Assembly: GCA_021792135.1 (NCBI GenBank)
Contig: JAJYVF010000029.1
Coordinates: forward strand, 1-64,000
DNA: 64,000 bases
Direction of reading: 5' to 3'
Source: Acidobacteriota bacterium
Lineage (GTDB): Bacteria; Acidobacteriota; Terriglobia; Terriglobales; Acidobacteriaceae
Part shown: positions 17,778 to 26,717 of the stretch, one piece after another
Layout: the number at the start of each line of letters is the position of its first letter
How positions within the stretch are numbered: position 1 is the stretch's first letter
Position numbers and translations under genes: made by a program
Notes under the pieces: model-generated
Told to the model about the DNA's origin: nothing
The model's database searches: none
What the model saw: only the letters and a program-made list of their open reading frames with translations

Positions 17778-18332
17778 CTAATCGGTTTCGCCTGTGGCCT
17801 GCGGGTTGACCACCAGGGCGCTGCCAACGATTTCGATCAGTGAGTCACCCGGGATCCACTCCACGGCCATGCAGGCGCGTGAAGGAGCTTTGCCGGGGCT
17901 GAAATAGGTCCGGTAGATTTTGTTCAGCGCATCGTACTGCGCCTTGTGGGCATCGAAACGAGCCTTTCCTGTGGGCATGGGAACGCTGTCCGCCAGGGGC
18001 AGGCAGAGAAAGACCTCGAGGTGCAGAATGCTGTCCATCGTGCAGCCGTGGCTTTCGAGGCTCTTCTTCAGAGCGTCCATGGTCCGTGCGACATGCTTTT
18101 CGAAGGGATCGGTGACGAGGACGTGATCTTCCGGCGGATATCCGTCGTTGGAACCGGTTCCGTAGAAATAGTAAATGCCATCGTGGATATGATTGCTGTG
18201 GGGATGGGGCTTCTTCTCGCCCGCCGCTGCGCCAGCCGGGGCCTGCTGCGCGAGGAGCTCCGGAACGCTGCCGGCAACGCCTGCGAGCACGCCCAGGCGG
18301 CTAACGAAACTGCGTCGACTGCTGATCTGCAT
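17778..18332 (-). CDS. Tat-exported RidA/YjgF-family imine deaminase
   Basis: The 184-residue product has a Tat signal (SSRRSFVSRLGVLAG) and one RidA domain (about 45-178). RidA enzymes hydrolyse 2-enamine/2-imine products of PLP enzymes to keto acids and ammonia. The conserved active-site arginine is Arg152 in GKAPSRACMAVEW, and Glu167 sits in LIEIVGSALV. GGGAG lies before the ATG. It is the first gene of a two-gene operon with the PLP enzyme at 16350, the functional pairing expected if RidA clears that enzyme's product. An extracytoplasmic RidA is unusual, since best-known members act in the cytoplasm. Tat export also allows the trimer to assemble before transport. Confidence 0.85.
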   Translation of the reverse strand: MQISSRRSFVSRLGVLAGVAGSVPELLAQQAPAGAAAGEKKPHPHSNHIHDGIYYFYGTGSNDGYPPEDHVLVTDPFEKHVARTMDALKKSLESHGCTMDSILHLEVFLCLPLADSVPMPTGKARFDAHKAQYDALNKIYRTYFSPGKAPSRACMAVEWIPGDSLIEIVGSALVVNPQATGETD

Positions 18333-18534
18333 GAGTATGGTCTCCCTCGTATCTCTTCCGTACTGCGGTTAGTCCCCTCAACTACGGCGACAAACAATCT
18401 CGTCCTTCTTCCCATCCGGGCGAAGCAAGCATACGACCGGTGCCCCCGGGCAGACACAGGCAAATGGCTGACGGGAGGCCAGGTCGAATGACCTGGTAGG
18501 CTGCGGCATCTCCAGCGCGCGCGATCCGCGGGGA

Positions 18535-19170
18535 TCAGTCGAGGTGCACCAGTCCGCGCTGCAGGGCGTAGATGGTGGCCTGCGTCCGGTCACGGGCGCC
18601 CATTTTATCAAGCAGCGAGCTGACATGGATGCGAACCGTTTTCTCCGCAATGCCGAGTTCCTCGGCAATCTCGCGGTTGCTGCAGCCGCGGGTAATGCAA
18701 AGCAGGACCTCGGTCTCTCGTGGGGTGAGCTCGACGGCAGGTGTTCGCTCGGCCAGGCGGTCGAGCGCAAGGTGGGGGAAATAGCGAAGGCCGCGGTGGA
18801 CACACTGGATGGCGCTGAGGAGTTCTTCGCCGCTGGCGTCCTTGGTGAGATAGGCCATGGCGCCGCTACGGACGGCGCGGTAGATATCCTCGCTGCCGGA
18901 ATAGTTGGAGAGCACGACGATGCGCGCGTTCGGATATTCACGGCGCAGCCGGGTGATCAGGTCGAAGCCGCTGATGAGCGGCAGGCGGAGATCGAGAACG
19001 ACGACGTCCGGCTCCAGCGACCGATACATGGCCAGGCCCGCCTCTCCGTCGCAGGCTTCACCCACGATCCTGATCTGCGGATGGGCCGAGAGCACGGAAT
19101 GGAGCGCCATCCGCGCGAGAAAGTGATCTTCCACCAGCAGGACACGGATTTCCTTCATATCCCAATCCAC
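18535..19170 (-). CDS. NarL/LuxR-type response regulator
   Basis: The 211-residue protein has a receiver domain (1-125) with acidic pocket VEDH, phosphoacceptor Asp60 in VVVLDLRLP and Lys in AYLTKDASG, followed by a GerE-type helix-turn-helix (about 145-205; LTPRETEVLLCITRGCSNREIAEEL). It overlaps the end of the histidine kinase gene by 16 bases, so the pair is translationally coupled. An ATG four codons further in (19158) is an alternative start. Given the flanking MFS gene upstream and the RidA-PLP operon 200 bases downstream on the same strand, it probably controls this catabolic locus. Confidence 0.9.
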   Translation of the reverse strand: MDWDMKEIRVLLVEDHFLARMALHSVLSAHPQIRIVGEACDGEAGLAMYRSLEPDVVVLDLRLPLISGFDLITRLRREYPNARIVVLSNYSGSEDIYRAVRSGAMAYLTKDASGEELLSAIQCVHRGLRYFPHLALDRLAERTPAVELTPRETEVLLCITRGCSNREIAEELGIAEKTVRIHVSSLLDKMGARDRTQATIYALQRGLVHLD

Positions 19171-20201
19171 CGAATGACGTGTTGGCCCTGGGCGACGGGC
19201 TGCTGCATCGCGTTAAACGGTACCCGCACCATGACCTCTGTGCCGAGATCGGGGGAACCCTGGATACGAAAGCTGCCGCCGAGTTTTCTGGCCCTCTCCT
19301 GCATGACGGCAACGCCGAAGTGACCATGCTTCGCTGCGGCCCGGTCGAGTGCCTGCAGGCCCCGGCCATCGTCGCGGATGGAGAGACAGAGCCCGTCACT
19401 CTCATATTTGAGGTGAACGAGGATATGGGAAGCGCCGGAATGGCGGATGGCGTTGGTGACCGCCTCCTGCCCGATACAGGTCAGATGATGTACGCAGCCC
19501 GGGGCCAGGGGAATCTCCTCGCCTTCGAGTTCCAGTCTCGTTCGGATCGCACCATGCATATAGTGCGCTGCCAGGGAGCGAGAGAGAGACTGCGAGAGAA
19601 CGCTGGTAATTTCGTCGGTTTCACGCAGATCCCAGATAATGCGGCGTGCCTCGGCCTGACAATGAGAGACCATGCTGCGTGCCAGTTCGCAGGATTCGGC
19701 CGCCGGCGTTGCATCCAGACCGCTGTCGCGGAACAGCTTCGCGGTGGCTTCCAGCTGCCAGGAGATGGCCGCGAATCCCGCCATCAGGGTGTCGTGGCAC
19801 TCACTGGCAATGCGGCTGCGCTCCTCGAGGACGATTCCGATTCGCCCCTTCATCAGCAGCATGCGGCGGCGAAAGAACTGGGCCGGCAGGGTGATGCCAA
19901 GAAACAGGAGGGCGAGGTAGAAATACCAGGTCTGATAGACGGGGATGGGGTCCTGATCCGGTAAGGAAGCATTAGGCCCGGAATTCTGGGTCTGGGAAGT
20001 CCTGGCCGCCCCAGCGGGAACGTATTTTGCTGTGGCCGGGGACCGGACCTGCGCGCTCGCGACCGCTACGGAGAGGCAGGCCACGAGGAGATATCCGGTG
20101 AGGTGCCCGGCGATGCCGCGCCAGCAGGAATCGGGGGCCCTGGTCCGGATCGGACACGGCCTCCCCGACACGGTTCTGCTGGTGAGCATGTCACACGGCA
20201 T
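19155..20201 (-). CDS. Sensor histidine kinase, HisKA_3 (NarX/LiaS) type
   Basis: The 348-residue kinase has an N-terminal signal-like helix (about 33-51), some 40 extracytoplasmic residues, one membrane helix (WYFYLALLFLGITLPAQFF, about 92-110), the dimerisation/phosphoacceptor region with His136 in ASECHDTLMAGF, and an ATPase domain with QEAVTNAIRHSGA, DDGRGL and GHFGVAVMQERA. The periplasmic part is too small for a classic sensor domain, so it may sense through a partner protein or the membrane. The similar proteins in many acidobacteria carry a large propeller in that place, which is missing here. It lies 32 bases after the MFS transporter gene and is coupled to the response regulator. 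The exact start is uncertain; no clear ribosome site precedes the first ATGs. Confidence 0.85.
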   Translation of the reverse strand: MPCDMLTSRTVSGRPCPIRTRAPDSCWRGIAGHLTGYLLVACLSVAVASAQVRSPATAKYVPAGAARTSQTQNSGPNASLPDQDPIPVYQTWYFYLALLFLGITLPAQFFRRRMLLMKGRIGIVLEERSRIASECHDTLMAGFAAISWQLEATAKLFRDSGLDATPAAESCELARSMVSHCQAEARRIIWDLRETDEITSVLSQSLSRSLAAHYMHGAIRTRLELEGEEIPLAPGCVHHLTCIGQEAVTNAIRHSGASHILVHLKYESDGLCLSIRDDGRGLQALDRAAAKHGHFGVAVMQERARKLGGSFRIQGSPDLGTEVMVRVPFNAMQQPVAQGQHVIRWIGI

Positions 20202-20233
20202 TCACAGATTCTGCCATGCATGCGGCGGAAAAG

Positions 20234-21532
20234 TCACACAGTATTGCTCTCGAGCGGGGTCTCGGGATGGACCGTCAGCCAGCACAGAGCGCTCAGGATG
20301 GCCAGTGCGGCCGCGACTGCAAAGGAGGTGTTCCAGCCGTAGCGCTGGGCGATCCAGGGGGTAAGAGAGGCAGTTGCCGCTCCGCCGATTTGCCCGCCCA
20401 TGTTGACCATGCTGGAGAAAACGCCGGTGCTGGGACCGGCAATGTCCACCGAAACGGACCAGAAGGAGCTCTGCGAAATGTACAGCGCCCCCGCGCCTCC
20501 CGCGAGAGTGACCCCGGCGAGCGCCGGGTTGTGGACCTGCGCGCCGAGGAAGAGAAAAAGCGCGGTCAGAACCTGAGAGGCGGCGGCCAGCCAGCAGCGT
20601 CCGACGCGGAGCCCAAAGCGATGGGTGAGTTCATCGCTGAGCACGCCTCCTGCCAGGCAGCAGAAGGTCATCGACAGGAAGGGGAGCATGGCGTAGTTCG
20701 CGCTGGATTTCAGGTCCAGCCCGCGCACCTGGGCCATGTAGAGGAAATACCAGCTGAAGAAGATCCAGGCGATATAACCGAAGCTGAAGTATCCCACCAT
20801 GAGAACAGCCAGATCCCGGCGATGGAGGATGGCTCGCCAGGAGATGACCGGTGCCTCCGACGGAGACTGACTGGCAGGGGGATATGTCAGTCCTTCATGG
20901 ATTTCGCGCAGTTCGGCCGGTGACACGGCGGGGTGCTCTTCCGGGGTATCGCGGGAGGTCTGCCACCACACCATGCAGACGGCCAGGCCCACCACTGCAC
21001 TGAACCAGAAGGCAGCGCGCCAGCCGTAACTGGTGATCAGCCACGTGAGCAGGGGAGGCGTGAGGCCGCTGCCCGCGCCGACGCCCGCCAGGATGAGGCC
21101 ATTGATGACTCCTCGTTCTTCCAGCGGGACCCAGCGGGCCACAAACTGATTGGCCGCGGGATAGATGACGGATTCGCCGGCCCCGAGGGCGAGCCGGACG
21201 ATGATCAGAAGCAAAATTGCCTGGCCGATGCCGGTCGGAAGGAGCGCAGTAAAGGCAGTGGCCGCACACCAGGACAGCACACCCAGGGTGAGCACGCGGC
21301 GCGGTCCGAACCGGGCGGCAAGCCAGCCGGCTGGCACCTGGAAACCGGCATAGCCAATCAGGAATGCGCTGAAGATCCAGCCGAGCTGCTGATTGCCGAT
21401 GCCGTATTCGCGGCTGATCTGCAAACCTGTGATCGAAATGTTGGTCCGGTCAAGAAATGCAACGCCGCTCAGGATGAACAGCCAGAAGGCAAGGAAATAG
21501 CGAACGCGGGAGTGAGCGGCCTCCTTCGTCAT
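20234..21532 (-). CDS. MFS transporter, anion:cation symporter (ACS) type, copy 1
   Basis: The 432-residue carrier has twelve predicted membrane helices and ACS-family signatures: LSGVAFLDRTNISITGLQ in helix 1, the GESVIYPAANQFVARW stretch in the middle of the N-half, and FGYIAWIFFSWYFLYMAQ in the C-half. I start it at the ATG at 21532, which aligns with the paralogue at 23915; longer frames upstream add a non-hydrophobic, Arg-rich leader. ACS carriers take up hexuronates, galactonate, glucarate and related sugar acids. The gene heads a minus-strand operon with the two-component pair. A keto-deoxy sugar acid or amino sugar acid is a fitting substrate for this locus, by inference. Confidence 0.9.
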   Translation of the reverse strand: MTKEAAHSRVRYFLAFWLFILSGVAFLDRTNISITGLQISREYGIGNQQLGWIFSAFLIGYAGFQVPAGWLAARFGPRRVLTLGVLSWCAATAFTALLPTGIGQAILLLIIVRLALGAGESVIYPAANQFVARWVPLEERGVINGLILAGVGAGSGLTPPLLTWLITSYGWRAAFWFSAVVGLAVCMVWWQTSRDTPEEHPAVSPAELREIHEGLTYPPASQSPSEAPVISWRAILHRRDLAVLMVGYFSFGYIAWIFFSWYFLYMAQVRGLDLKSSANYAMLPFLSMTFCCLAGGVLSDELTHRFGLRVGRCWLAAASQVLTALFLFLGAQVHNPALAGVTLAGGAGALYISQSSFWSVSVDIAGPSTGVFSSMVNMGGQIGGAATASLTPWIAQRYGWNTSFAVAAALAILSALCWLTVHPETPLESNTV

Positions 21533-22331
21533 CGATGTGGGTTCCCGACGATTACGACGCGTCCAGGGGGCAAGTGCAATATCGTGTCCAACTGGCTCGG
21601 TCCTGCCTTCCAGCGGCACCCCGTCAAACGAGGTTAGCCCCGGCATCTCGCAGGACCTTCGTGACCAGAACGTCGGGAAGACTGGAGAGATCTCGACGGT
21701 TCGCCGGCGCTCTGCTCGCTGCCCAGAAGCCCCGATCTCGGGATCACAGACCTGCGCTGCGGATTTGTGCGTATAGCCTAACAGGTATTTGCCTCGAAGC
21801 GGCGGTCTCGTCGGTGTTGCGCGGGGCTGCGGCGCGGGGGCTGCCAATCGGAGCAGCGGCGGGAACCGCTGCAGATTCCGGGCTGAGGACGGGTCGCCCG
21901 GGGCGAATACGACAAACGCCGATTCGCCAGTTTCGGCATCGGATGTCTATCCCGAAGAGCGCTCTGCCCAGCCCGACGCGCGGCGCAAACGTGCAGCAGC
22001 GCGGGCCTTCTGGTTCGGCAGACTACAGACGGGATTTCCTGCCAGGGCATCTGCCTTATATCCGTGTAAGACGGGAGTCGAATGACAACCGGCGCGAGGG
22101 ATCATGCAATGAGAATGCCGGCGGCTCTGCGCGTCCATGGTGTCTTGCGTCATGCAAGAGACCCAGCACACAGGCCGGGTTGCCGGTGAACGATCATGCC
22201 CAGCACGCAATGGCGTTCATATTAGGATGATTCGGTGCAGCAACCGCTTCATTACTGCGCAACCAGCGTGTCAGAGCGCAGTGCGCGGGTGATGGATGTT
22301 CGGACAAGGTTTCAGTCAGGAGAAACAACAG
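21533..22331. other. Long divergent intergenic region (about 800 bases)
   Basis: The region separates the minus-strand MFS-kinase-regulator operon from the plus-strand rraA-like gene. An open frame covers much of it, but it has an Arg-rich, unlike-protein composition, no ribosome site and no recognisable family, so I do not call it a gene. It likely holds both promoters and operator sites. I could not identify a defined operator by eye. Confidence 0.4.
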
Positions 22332-23117
22332 ATGCTACGTATCCGTTTGTTCCGGAATCGTCGCGAAGTTCCGCTCTTCCTCATCGTCGCTTCGATCGCA
22401 GCGTTGCTACTGGGTATCGCGCATGTCGTGCGCGCGGATGAGCCTCTGAGCGCGGCCGCCTACGCCAACGATCCGGCAATGATGATCGACGCCTATCGGC
22501 ATGTTGAAGTCGCATCGGTATCTGACGCGGTCGAGCAGATCCTGCACGAAAAGCAGTATATGTCGCATCACATGCGGCCGATCTTCCCCGCGAAGTTTGC
22601 CGGATACGCCTTAACGGTGGAGCTCGTGAAAGAGGAAAATCATGATCCCAACGCCCTGAGCGGGATGCTCACGGCGATCGACTCCGGGGCTCCCGGATCC
22701 GTCTACGTGATGAAGGTTCAGGACGGATCCGACATTGCGGGGATGGGTGGATTGATGGGAACAGCCATGTTTGCGCGCGACTTCGCCGGCGCTGTGATCG
22801 ATGGAGGGGTCCGGGATCTGCCTCAGCTGAAGAAAATCGGATTTCCGGTGTTCGCGCTGGGCGTTGTGCCCTCGACGTCAGTCGGGCATTACCGCTTCCG
22901 TGCTGCAAATGAGCCGATCACCTGCGACGGGGTTCCGGTTGCCCCCGGGGATGTGGTCACAGCCGACCAGGACGGAGTGGTCGTGGTTCCTCGCCAGCAT
23001 GCCGCCGAAATTCTGGTTCGGGCACAGCAGCTCGATTACAGTGAGCACTCCATGTATCCGTTCATCGAGAAATACCATTCGATTGAAGAAGCAGTAAAGA
23101 AATTCGGGCGGCTTTAG
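22332..23117 (+). CDS. Exported RraA-family (class II pyruvate aldolase-like) protein
   Basis: The start is the ATG at 22332, with AGGAG nine bases upstream, giving a 261-residue product with a signal peptide or N-terminal anchor (FLIVASIAALLLGIAHVV, then RADEP). The RraA/HMG-aldolase fold follows: the active-site arginine and metal-ligand aspartate are Arg161 and Asp162 in IDGGVRDLPQL, preceded by the GGLMGTAMFARDFAG loop and followed by VPSTSVGHYRF and PGDVVTADQDGVVVVP. Related enzymes cleave 4-hydroxy-2-oxo acids to pyruvate with a divalent metal; 2-keto-3-deoxygluconate has this chemistry. Family members outside E. coli are mostly aldolases or decarboxylases, not RNase E inhibitors. An exported form is unusual and fits a periplasmic pathway. 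Confidence 0.75.
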   Translation: MLRIRLFRNRREVPLFLIVASIAALLLGIAHVVRADEPLSAAAYANDPAMMIDAYRHVEVASVSDAVEQILHEKQYMSHHMRPIFPAKFAGYALTVELVKEENHDPNALSGMLTAIDSGAPGSVYVMKVQDGSDIAGMGGLMGTAMFARDFAGAVIDGGVRDLPQLKKIGFPVFALGVVPSTSVGHYRFRAANEPITCDGVPVAPGDVVTADQDGVVVVPRQHAAEILVRAQQLDYSEHSMYPFIEKYHSIEEAVKKFGRL

Positions 23118-23914
23118 GAGGATTCAGGCAGGACTGCGCGGTAGATCTTGCGTCCAACAAGAGTCAGCGGAAGGTGCTCCGGGAGGTTCCTTTGTTGAAA
23201 TCGGCCTAAGTGCTTGCATGTGACCGACCTGTAATGTCCGAGTCATCTCGCGCAGAGTATCTGCCGAAGTGGCCCGGTCCTGCCTCGGCGGAGCAGGTTG
23301 CTGATTTAGCTGCAGATCCAGGGCGATTAGGCTATTTGGCCTATCTGTACCCTGACCAGGAAGCCCGATGACAACTGCCCGCGCCCCCTGCACAATTGAC
23401 TCCGTGTGAAGATCCCGCCGTGTCCTTTGGTCATGCCATTAGGCAGGCGAATGTCGAGTAGTCGTTGGGTGGACGCTGAGCCGACCGCCTCTTATCGAAT
23501 GCCCTCATCGTGGCTAACGAGGATGTGCCGCGGAATGTCGGGATCCAGCGCGAAGCTGTTCTTCCATCTCACTGCTCACGGGAGCGACCGGCGCGCCTGG
23601 GGATATCCGCACAGAGGCAGCCGAATCCCTTATTCATGCGGGGATCGCGGGCCGGATCCGGGCTTCCCGCAGGGGATCGGGAGCGGTATCCCGCACCGCG
23701 GAGCAATGGGTGGCACAGGGGCTGGGGACCGGGTCCGGTTGCTGAGGCCTTCGAGATGGCGCATGAAGCTGCAGGGAAGGCCGGCTGGAACGGGTGTCAT
23801 GATCGAGTCCGAGCATGAAATCGGAACCAGGAGAAAGCGGGGCCTGCGGGCGGCCGTCGGCCGGAATACCCCCATTCCTGTCCCCCTGCTTTGGGATCGG
23901 GGAGCGGTAAGGGG
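23118..23914. other. Long intergenic region (about 800 bases) between rraA-like and MFS genes
   Basis: No convincing gene is seen on either strand. Short frames on the plus strand around 23400-23900 are rich in Arg, Ser and Gly and lack ribosome sites or known motifs. The region might be the decayed remains of a gene, or a long leader for the MFS gene at 23915. The last 100 bases contain G-rich runs and GGAGCGGTAAGGGG just before the MFS start. Confidence 0.4.
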
Positions 23915-25276
23915 ATGACTCATCGGCGGCTGCGGGTCAGATATTTTCTTGGATTCTGGCTGTTTGTGCTGAGCGGTGTGGCATTTCTGGACCGGACGAA
24001 TATCTCCATTGCCGGTCTGCAGATCAGTCATGAATATCATCTCGGCAATCAGGGTCTTGGGTGGATTTTCAGTTCGTTCCTCATTGGCTATGCCGGCCTG
24101 CAGATTCCGGCGGGATGGGTATCGTCGCGCTTCGGCCCGCGCAGCGTGCTGACCCTTGGCGTGCTTTCGTGGGGGGTAACGACCATCCTCACGGCCGTCC
24201 TGCCGCCCACCATCGGACACGCTCTGCTGCTGCTGATCTGCATTCGATTCGCGCTCGGTGCCAGCGAATCCGTGATCTATCCCGCCGCGAATCAGTTCAT
24301 CGCCAGGTGGGTGCCGCTTCGGGAGCGCGGCTTCATCAACGGCCTGATCTTTGCAGGAGTCGGGGCCGGGAGCGGTCTGACACCGCCTCTGCTCAACTGG
24401 CTTATCACGCGCTACTCCTGGCGGTCGGCATTCTGGTTCAGCGCATCCCTGGGCGTAGCGGCGGCGCTTGTCTGGTGGAAGATGGCGCGCGATACGCCGG
24501 AGCAGCACCCGCTGATGTCGATGGCGGAACTGTCGGAAATTCGGAGCGATCTCAACCTCCAGACCGAGCCTCCTCCCGGTGAAAAACCGGTCATCCGCTG
24601 GCACTCAATTGTTCATCGTCGCGATCTGCCGGCGCTGATTGCCTCTTATTTCAGCTTCGGGTACATTGCCTGGATCTTCTTCAGCTGGTTTTTTCTGTAC
24701 ATGGCGCAGGTGCGCGGCTTTGACCTGAAATCGAGCGCCGATTATGCGATGCTGCCGTTCCTGTCGATGACCGTCTGCTGTCTGCTGGGCGGGGTGCTGA
24801 GCGACCTGATTACACGGAAGTGGGGATTGCGCGCGGGCCGGTGTTGGCTGGCTTCGGCCTCGCTGGCAGCAACCGCATTTTTTCTGGTTATCGGTTCGCA
24901 GGTACGCAGCCCTCAGCTGGCAGGCCTTATTCTGGCCGGTGGAGCGGGTGCGCTCTACATCTCGCAAAGCTCTTTCTGGTCGGTCTCCGTGGACATCGCC
25001 GGATCAAATTCGGGGATCTTCTCAAGTATCATCAACATGGGAGCCCAGATTGGCGGGGCAGTAACCGCATCGCTGACGCCGTGGATCGCGCAGCGCTACG
25101 GCTGGACAACTTCTTTCGCGATCGCCTCTGTGCTCGCCCTCGCCAGTGCCGCCCTGTGGATGACGGTCCGCCCCGAGCGTCCTCTTGAAATGAACTGCGA
25201 GCCCGAGATCGGAAGGCAGACAGGAGTCCAGGGCGCAACTCTCAGGCAGGGCGGGGAAATAGGGGGAACCCTGTGA
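23915..25276 (+). CDS. MFS transporter, anion:cation symporter (ACS) type, copy 2
   Basis: This 453-residue carrier is a close paralogue of the product at 20234 along its whole length. Shared segments include LSGVAFLDRTNISIAGLQ, SESVIYPAANQFIARWVP, GVGAGSGLTPPLLNWLIT and FGYIAWIFFSWFFLYMAQ. Twelve membrane helices are expected. The ATG at 23915 follows GGAG and AAGGGG. It lies 112 bases before a PLP-enzyme gene on the same strand, as copy 1 lies upstream of a PLP-enzyme operon on the other strand. The two copies could take up different sugar acids or serve different conditions. Confidence 0.9.
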   Translation: MTHRRLRVRYFLGFWLFVLSGVAFLDRTNISIAGLQISHEYHLGNQGLGWIFSSFLIGYAGLQIPAGWVSSRFGPRSVLTLGVLSWGVTTILTAVLPPTIGHALLLLICIRFALGASESVIYPAANQFIARWVPLRERGFINGLIFAGVGAGSGLTPPLLNWLITRYSWRSAFWFSASLGVAAALVWWKMARDTPEQHPLMSMAELSEIRSDLNLQTEPPPGEKPVIRWHSIVHRRDLPALIASYFSFGYIAWIFFSWFFLYMAQVRGFDLKSSADYAMLPFLSMTVCCLLGGVLSDLITRKWGLRAGRCWLASASLAATAFFLVIGSQVRSPQLAGLILAGGAGALYISQSSFWSVSVDIAGSNSGIFSSIINMGAQIGGAVTASLTPWIAQRYGWTTSFAIASVLALASAALWMTVRPERPLEMNCEPEIGRQTGVQGATLRQGGEIGGTL

Positions 25277-25388
25277 ACCCTGTTTGCTCTGCGTCCTCAG
25301 GATGCGGGGCTGAAACTCTGCGTATCTGCTCGCAGCTCAACCGCAGGCCATCTGTTACCGGAAAGCGCGCTGGGAAAGGAAGTCAGCC

Positions 25389-26717
25389 ATGAAACTCATC
25401 TCCGACTGCAGTCGTCGTTCGTTTCTGTCCAGAATAGGAGCCGCGGCCACCCTCCTGGGGGCGGGCGGACTGCGGGGCGCTGTTGCGGAGGGGCAAAGCT
25501 CGGATTTCGGCAAGGAGAGCAGCCGGGCCAGGCCGCGTCTGACCGGACTGGGTTCGACGGGCGATATCTACGCTGAGCTTGGTGTCAACACGGTGGTCAA
25601 CGCTGCCGGAACCTACACCGCGCTGGGCGGCTCGCTGATGTCGCCCGAGGTGATGGAAGTCATGCGCCTGGGCAACACCGGATTCGCGGATATTAACGAA
25701 CTTGAGGTTGCGGCGGGAAAGAAGATGGCCGAGCTGTGCAGGATGCCTTCCGGATACACCGGTCTGGTGACGGGAGGAGCCGCTGCGGCACTGCTCGTGG
25801 GCTACGCCGGAATCCTGACGGGAGACAACAGACAGTACATCCAGCAGATTCCCGACCTGACGGGAATGCCGAAGACGGAAGTGATCATTCAGAAAAGCCA
25901 TCGCTATGCTTTCGATCATCAGATTCGGCAAACAGGAGTGAAGCTAATCGAGGTCGAAACTCGCGATCAGCTGCTCGCAGCCATCAATCCCAGGACGGCC
26001 GCAATGCACTTCACCAACTATCTGAACGGCCTGGGCCAGATCAAGGTGGACGAGTATGTGCAAATTGCGAAAGAGCACAACCTGCCTGCCTTCAACGACG
26101 CGGCTGCCGATACCCCACCGATTTCGCGGCTCTGGAAATACACCGAAATGGGCTATGATCTGGTGACCTTCAGCGGCGGCAAGGATATTCGCGGCCCGCA
26201 GGCGGCCGGACTGCTGATGGGCAAGGAGGACCTGATCCGCTGCGCATTGCTCAACATGAGCCCCAATGAAGATACGATTGGACGGGCTTCCAAGGTTGGC
26301 AAGGAAGAGATCTGCGGGATGCTGAAGGCCATTGAAATGTTCGTTGCCTCTGATCAGGCAGCAATTCTGAAAGGCTATTACGCGCAGCTGGGTCAAATCG
26401 CGCGCACTCTCGGCAGGATTCCCGGGGTGACAAGCGATTACGAATACAACCCCGAGGAGATCGCCAACAATACGGTCAGGATGGCTGTGAGCTGGGATCC
26501 GGCGAAGATCGCTCTGACAAAAGATCAGGTGACGCAGCAGCTGGCTGCGACCCGGCCGTACTCCATACGGCTGGCCGATGACGGGGACGGCTCCGGGAAG
26601 AACCTCTCTTCCAATCCGCGGATCCAGATCACGGCCTGGATGCTGCAGCCGGCACAGGAGAAGCTCATCGCCGACCGGCTGGCGGAAATTCTTCGCTCCG
26701 GGCAAAAGGCCGCCTGA
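25389..26717 (+). CDS. Tat-exported PLP-dependent lyase, SelA/DgaE-like (paralogue 2)
   Basis: The 442-residue protein has a Tat signal (CSRRSFLSRIGAAATLLG) and a SelA-like PLP domain very close to paralogue 1. The Schiff-base lysine is Lys265 in TFSGGKDIRGPQ; the ring-binding aspartate is in AFNDAAADTPP; the phosphate loop is GYTGLVTGGAAAAL. AAGGAAG precedes the ATG. It lacks the His-rich insertion of paralogue 1. The neighbouring upstream gene is MFS copy 2, and the TonB-dependent receptor follows. There is no RidA gene directly beside this copy; the exported RidA proteins encoded at 17778 and 31932 could serve it. An amino-sugar acid ammonia-lyase role is inferred from the DgaE relationship and the locus. 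Confidence 0.8.
   Translation: MKLISDCSRRSFLSRIGAAATLLGAGGLRGAVAEGQSSDFGKESSRARPRLTGLGSTGDIYAELGVNTVVNAAGTYTALGGSLMSPEVMEVMRLGNTGFADINELEVAAGKKMAELCRMPSGYTGLVTGGAAAALLVGYAGILTGDNRQYIQQIPDLTGMPKTEVIIQKSHRYAFDHQIRQTGVKLIEVETRDQLLAAINPRTAAMHFTNYLNGLGQIKVDEYVQIAKEHNLPAFNDAAADTPPISRLWKYTEMGYDLVTFSGGKDIRGPQAAGLLMGKEDLIRCALLNMSPNEDTIGRASKVGKEEICGMLKAIEMFVASDQAAILKGYYAQLGQIARTLGRIPGVTSDYEYNPEEIANNTVRMAVSWDPAKIALTKDQVTQQLAATRPYSIRLADDGDGSGKNLSSNPRIQITAWMLQPAQEKLIADRLAEILRSGQKAA

Noticed and set aside
21535-22230. Plus-strand frame of 231 codons in the divergent gap
   Set aside because: Arg/Ser/Ala-rich, no ribosome site, no motif; overlaps the expected promoter region.
22332-23117. RNase E inhibitor RraA as the function
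   Set aside because: The protein has an export signal and keeps aldolase residues, so it cannot meet cytoplasmic RNase E.
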